A stretch of 64,000 nt of DNA from an uncultured Prevotellaceae bacterium (GTDB taxonomy: Bacteria; Bacteroidota; Bacteroidia; Bacteroidales; Bacteroidaceae): assembly GCA_900316315.1 (NCBI GenBank), contig ONCK01000005.1:225940-289939 (forward strand), read 5' to 3'. This document shows, piece after piece, positions 62,827 through 64,000 of the stretch. The notes under the pieces are model-generated. The model saw nothing but the letters and a program-made list of their open reading frames with translations. It was not told the DNA's origin and ran no database searches. Position 1 is the first letter of the stretch, and each line of letters starts with the position of its first letter. Both the position numbers and the translations under genes were made by a program.

Positions 62827-64000
62827 TTATTTGGATGTCAGCGTAAATGTCGTCGAGATCTTGCCTGCACTTTGGTTGTAGGCATCCAGAGCCTCCACAG
62901 TAGCTGTCAGCTGAGTGTTGGAAGGAAGGCCGGACACAGGTATCTCAAGTGTATCGGGCCGCTGCGGTCCAAATGTCAATAAAGAGAATTGATTGATCTG
63001 TGAGATGACTTTCGTACCGGCAGAATTGGTGACATTGATGAGATAGCGATAGACCTCCTCATCATCGGTAGCCTGTGGGAAACAGATAGTGCAGGCGGTA
63101 TTTGTCTGATCCGTGATGGAGACAGCCGCACCTGCGGGCCACTTGGGAGCTGCTCCGCCTGTACGACCTTTGTACTCAAAGTTGGTACCGTCAAAGGGAG
63201 GACGCAGTATCCAGTCATTCTCATAGTTTACACCGCGGGCAGTATTCCATCGCTCGATGTAGAAGTTATCGTCCTTGTCGAAGTGACAGAAGAGACCCTC
63301 GGTCACAGCATTGTAATCCACTTCGTCGGCTGCGCCTTTCTGCTTGTACCCCGGGAAATGCGTAGGATTAGAGTCATTCTTATTGGAACCGTCATTGACC
63401 GCCGTATAGCTCGACTGGTAAATCTGATGCGGGTCAGTAACGCCCATATGCGTGTGGCCGGAGAAGTCAACCACCTGCGGGTACTTGCTGAAAAGCTCGT
63501 CAAGTCCATACGCATAGGCACTGTAGTCTGTCTCATAAGACCCTATGATGGTATACTTGGGCAATATGTGTTGGAAGACAAAGATAGGCTTGCCTGGGTA
63601 CTTCTCGTTGGCATCGGCAAGCGATTCGCTGAGAAACTGCATCGTAGCTGCGTCGTAGCAGGGCGTCTCCGAGGAGTAGCCGTGGTAACGGTATTGCGAT
63701 GAGGTGCATCCTATGGAGATGAAGGGGTAACCGTCGATTTCCTGGTACTGATTGTAGGGCTGTCCGATCTTACTGGTGAAGAGCGAGGCGCCGTCAGAGC
63801 GGATGTTGTCGTGGTTGCCGCGGATAAAGGTCACCTTGATGTCCTGCGGGATGAGGTTGGGGTCTTTAAAGATCTTGACAATCGTGTCATACTGCCAGGC
63901 TAGGCAGTTGTTGGCCAAGTCCCCGATGATGAAGAGATGGCGTATCTGCGGATCGTGGAGGCCCATGGTCTTGAGCCAGCGACGGTAGCGGGCACGGTAG
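62827..64000 (-). CDS. Metallophosphoesterase (calcineurin-like), 5' end outside window
   Basis: The frame stays open to the right edge of the window, so the N-terminus is missing (at least 391 residues are visible). Calcineurin-type motifs are LFIIGDLANNC (GDxxxN), FIRGNHDN (GNHD), VFQHILPKY (His) and VDFSGHTHMGVTD (GHTH). The first D-x-H motif must lie outside. The last 100 residues form a beta-rich, FN3- or Ig-like domain (AAVSITDQTNTACTICFPQA onwards). Such proteins are usually exported or surface-attached phosphatases or phosphodiesterases in Bacteroidales. The signal peptide cannot be checked. The inner Met near 63966 is not the true start. Confidence 0.85.
   Translation of the reverse strand, partial: YRARYRRWLKTMGLHDPQIRHLFIIGDLANNCLAWQYDTIVKIFKDPNLIPQDIKVTFIRGNHDNIRSDGASLFTSKIGQPYNQYQEIDGYPFISIGCTSSQYRYHGYSSETPCYDAATMQFLSESLADANEKYPGKPIFVFQHILPKYTIIGSYETDYSAYAYGLDELFSKYPQVVDFSGHTHMGVTDPHQIYQSSYTAVNDGSNKNDSNPTHFPGYKQKGAADEVDYNAVTEGLFCHFDKDDNFYIERWNTARGVNYENDWILRPPFDGTNFEYKGRTGGAAPKWPAGAAVSITDQTNTACTICFPQATDDEEVYRYLINVTNSAGTKVISQINQFSLLTFGPQRPDTLEIPVSGLPSNTQLTATVEALDAYNQSAGKISTTFTLTSK

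Noticed and set aside
1..64000. tRNA or rRNA genes, insertion sequences, prophage
   Set aside because: I saw no cloverleaf-type sequence, rRNA segment, transposase or phage gene in the gaps; a tRNAscan or Infernal run would be decisive.

Overview
The window is a stretch of chromosome from a Gram-negative member of the Bacteroidota, most likely order Bacteroidales. The main signs are repeated Bacteroidota-type promoters (TAnnTTTG at -7, several with TTGG or TTTG about 19 bases upstream), few recognisable Shine-Dalgarno sites, a fused SecDF, a fused FeoAB, a single-chain PurL of about 1230 residues, an OmpH-MurI pair, the waaA-gltX pair and a DUF5020/Tsx-like outer-membrane protein. The sequence looks GC-rich by eye, with codons biased to C or G endings. 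I cannot place it below order level. No rRNA, tRNA, CRISPR array, prophage, insertion sequence or transposase is visible.

Layout. 1-5.8 kb: metal and amino-acid genes (FeoAB with a 53-residue Cys-rich partner, threonine ammonia-lyase with RidA, a Fur-family regulator, a zinc-type CDF exporter with a Cys-rich tail). 6-10.3 kb: greA-HIT-acetyltransferase-esterase in a tight run, then ompH-murI. 10.7-16.8 kb: metG, rbfA, a LolC/E-type permease and rnr. 16.8-18.2 kb: a gene-free stretch with 21-bp repeats. 18.2-22.1 kb: AraC-type regulator, LysE exporter, GDP-mannose pyrophosphorylase and a repeat-rich lipoprotein. 22.5-34.9 kb: pepP, priA, HU, rhomboid protease, an EEP-family membrane protein, secDF, a SIMPL protein and a small acidic membrane protein. 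35.1-36.6 kb: a second gene-free stretch of repeats. 36.6-44.6 kb, all minus strand: Tsx-like channel with purine permease, PAP2/Aur1-like enzyme with an NAD-dependent epimerase-like protein, rmuC, flavodiiron protein and purN. 45-49.3 kb: mdh, a PfkB sugar kinase, a sugar MFS transporter and an AlkZ-related protein. 49.5-53.2 kb: purL. 53.5-53.8 kb: the third copy of the repeat element. 54-57.9 kb: exported DUF4838 protein, exported GH2 glycosidase and a beta-barrel protein. 57.9-64 kb: MarC, waaA, gltX, a NodB-type deacetylase and a metallophosphoesterase cut by the window edge.

Most genes are core housekeeping. The least explained signal is in the intergenic DNA. Three copies of a roughly 300-bp element (17.26-17.57, 35.60-35.90 and, inverted, 53.50-53.80 kb) each carry exactly five tandem 21-bp units, then a conserved block of about 40 bp, then a hairpin whose arms differ in sequence between copies while still pairing. 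Further 21-bp-period arrays lie beside two of the copies (16949-17032 and 36000-36315), and similar GTCGGAY-type words occur in several terminators. All of this was read by eye and not computed.

Where a gene could be read upstream through a TTG or GTG codon inside a -7 promoter box, I moved the start to the first ATG behind the promoter (araC-type gene, rhomboid, DUF4838 protein, gltX). For ompH, greA, pfkB, pepP and purL the first well-placed ATG was also preferred.
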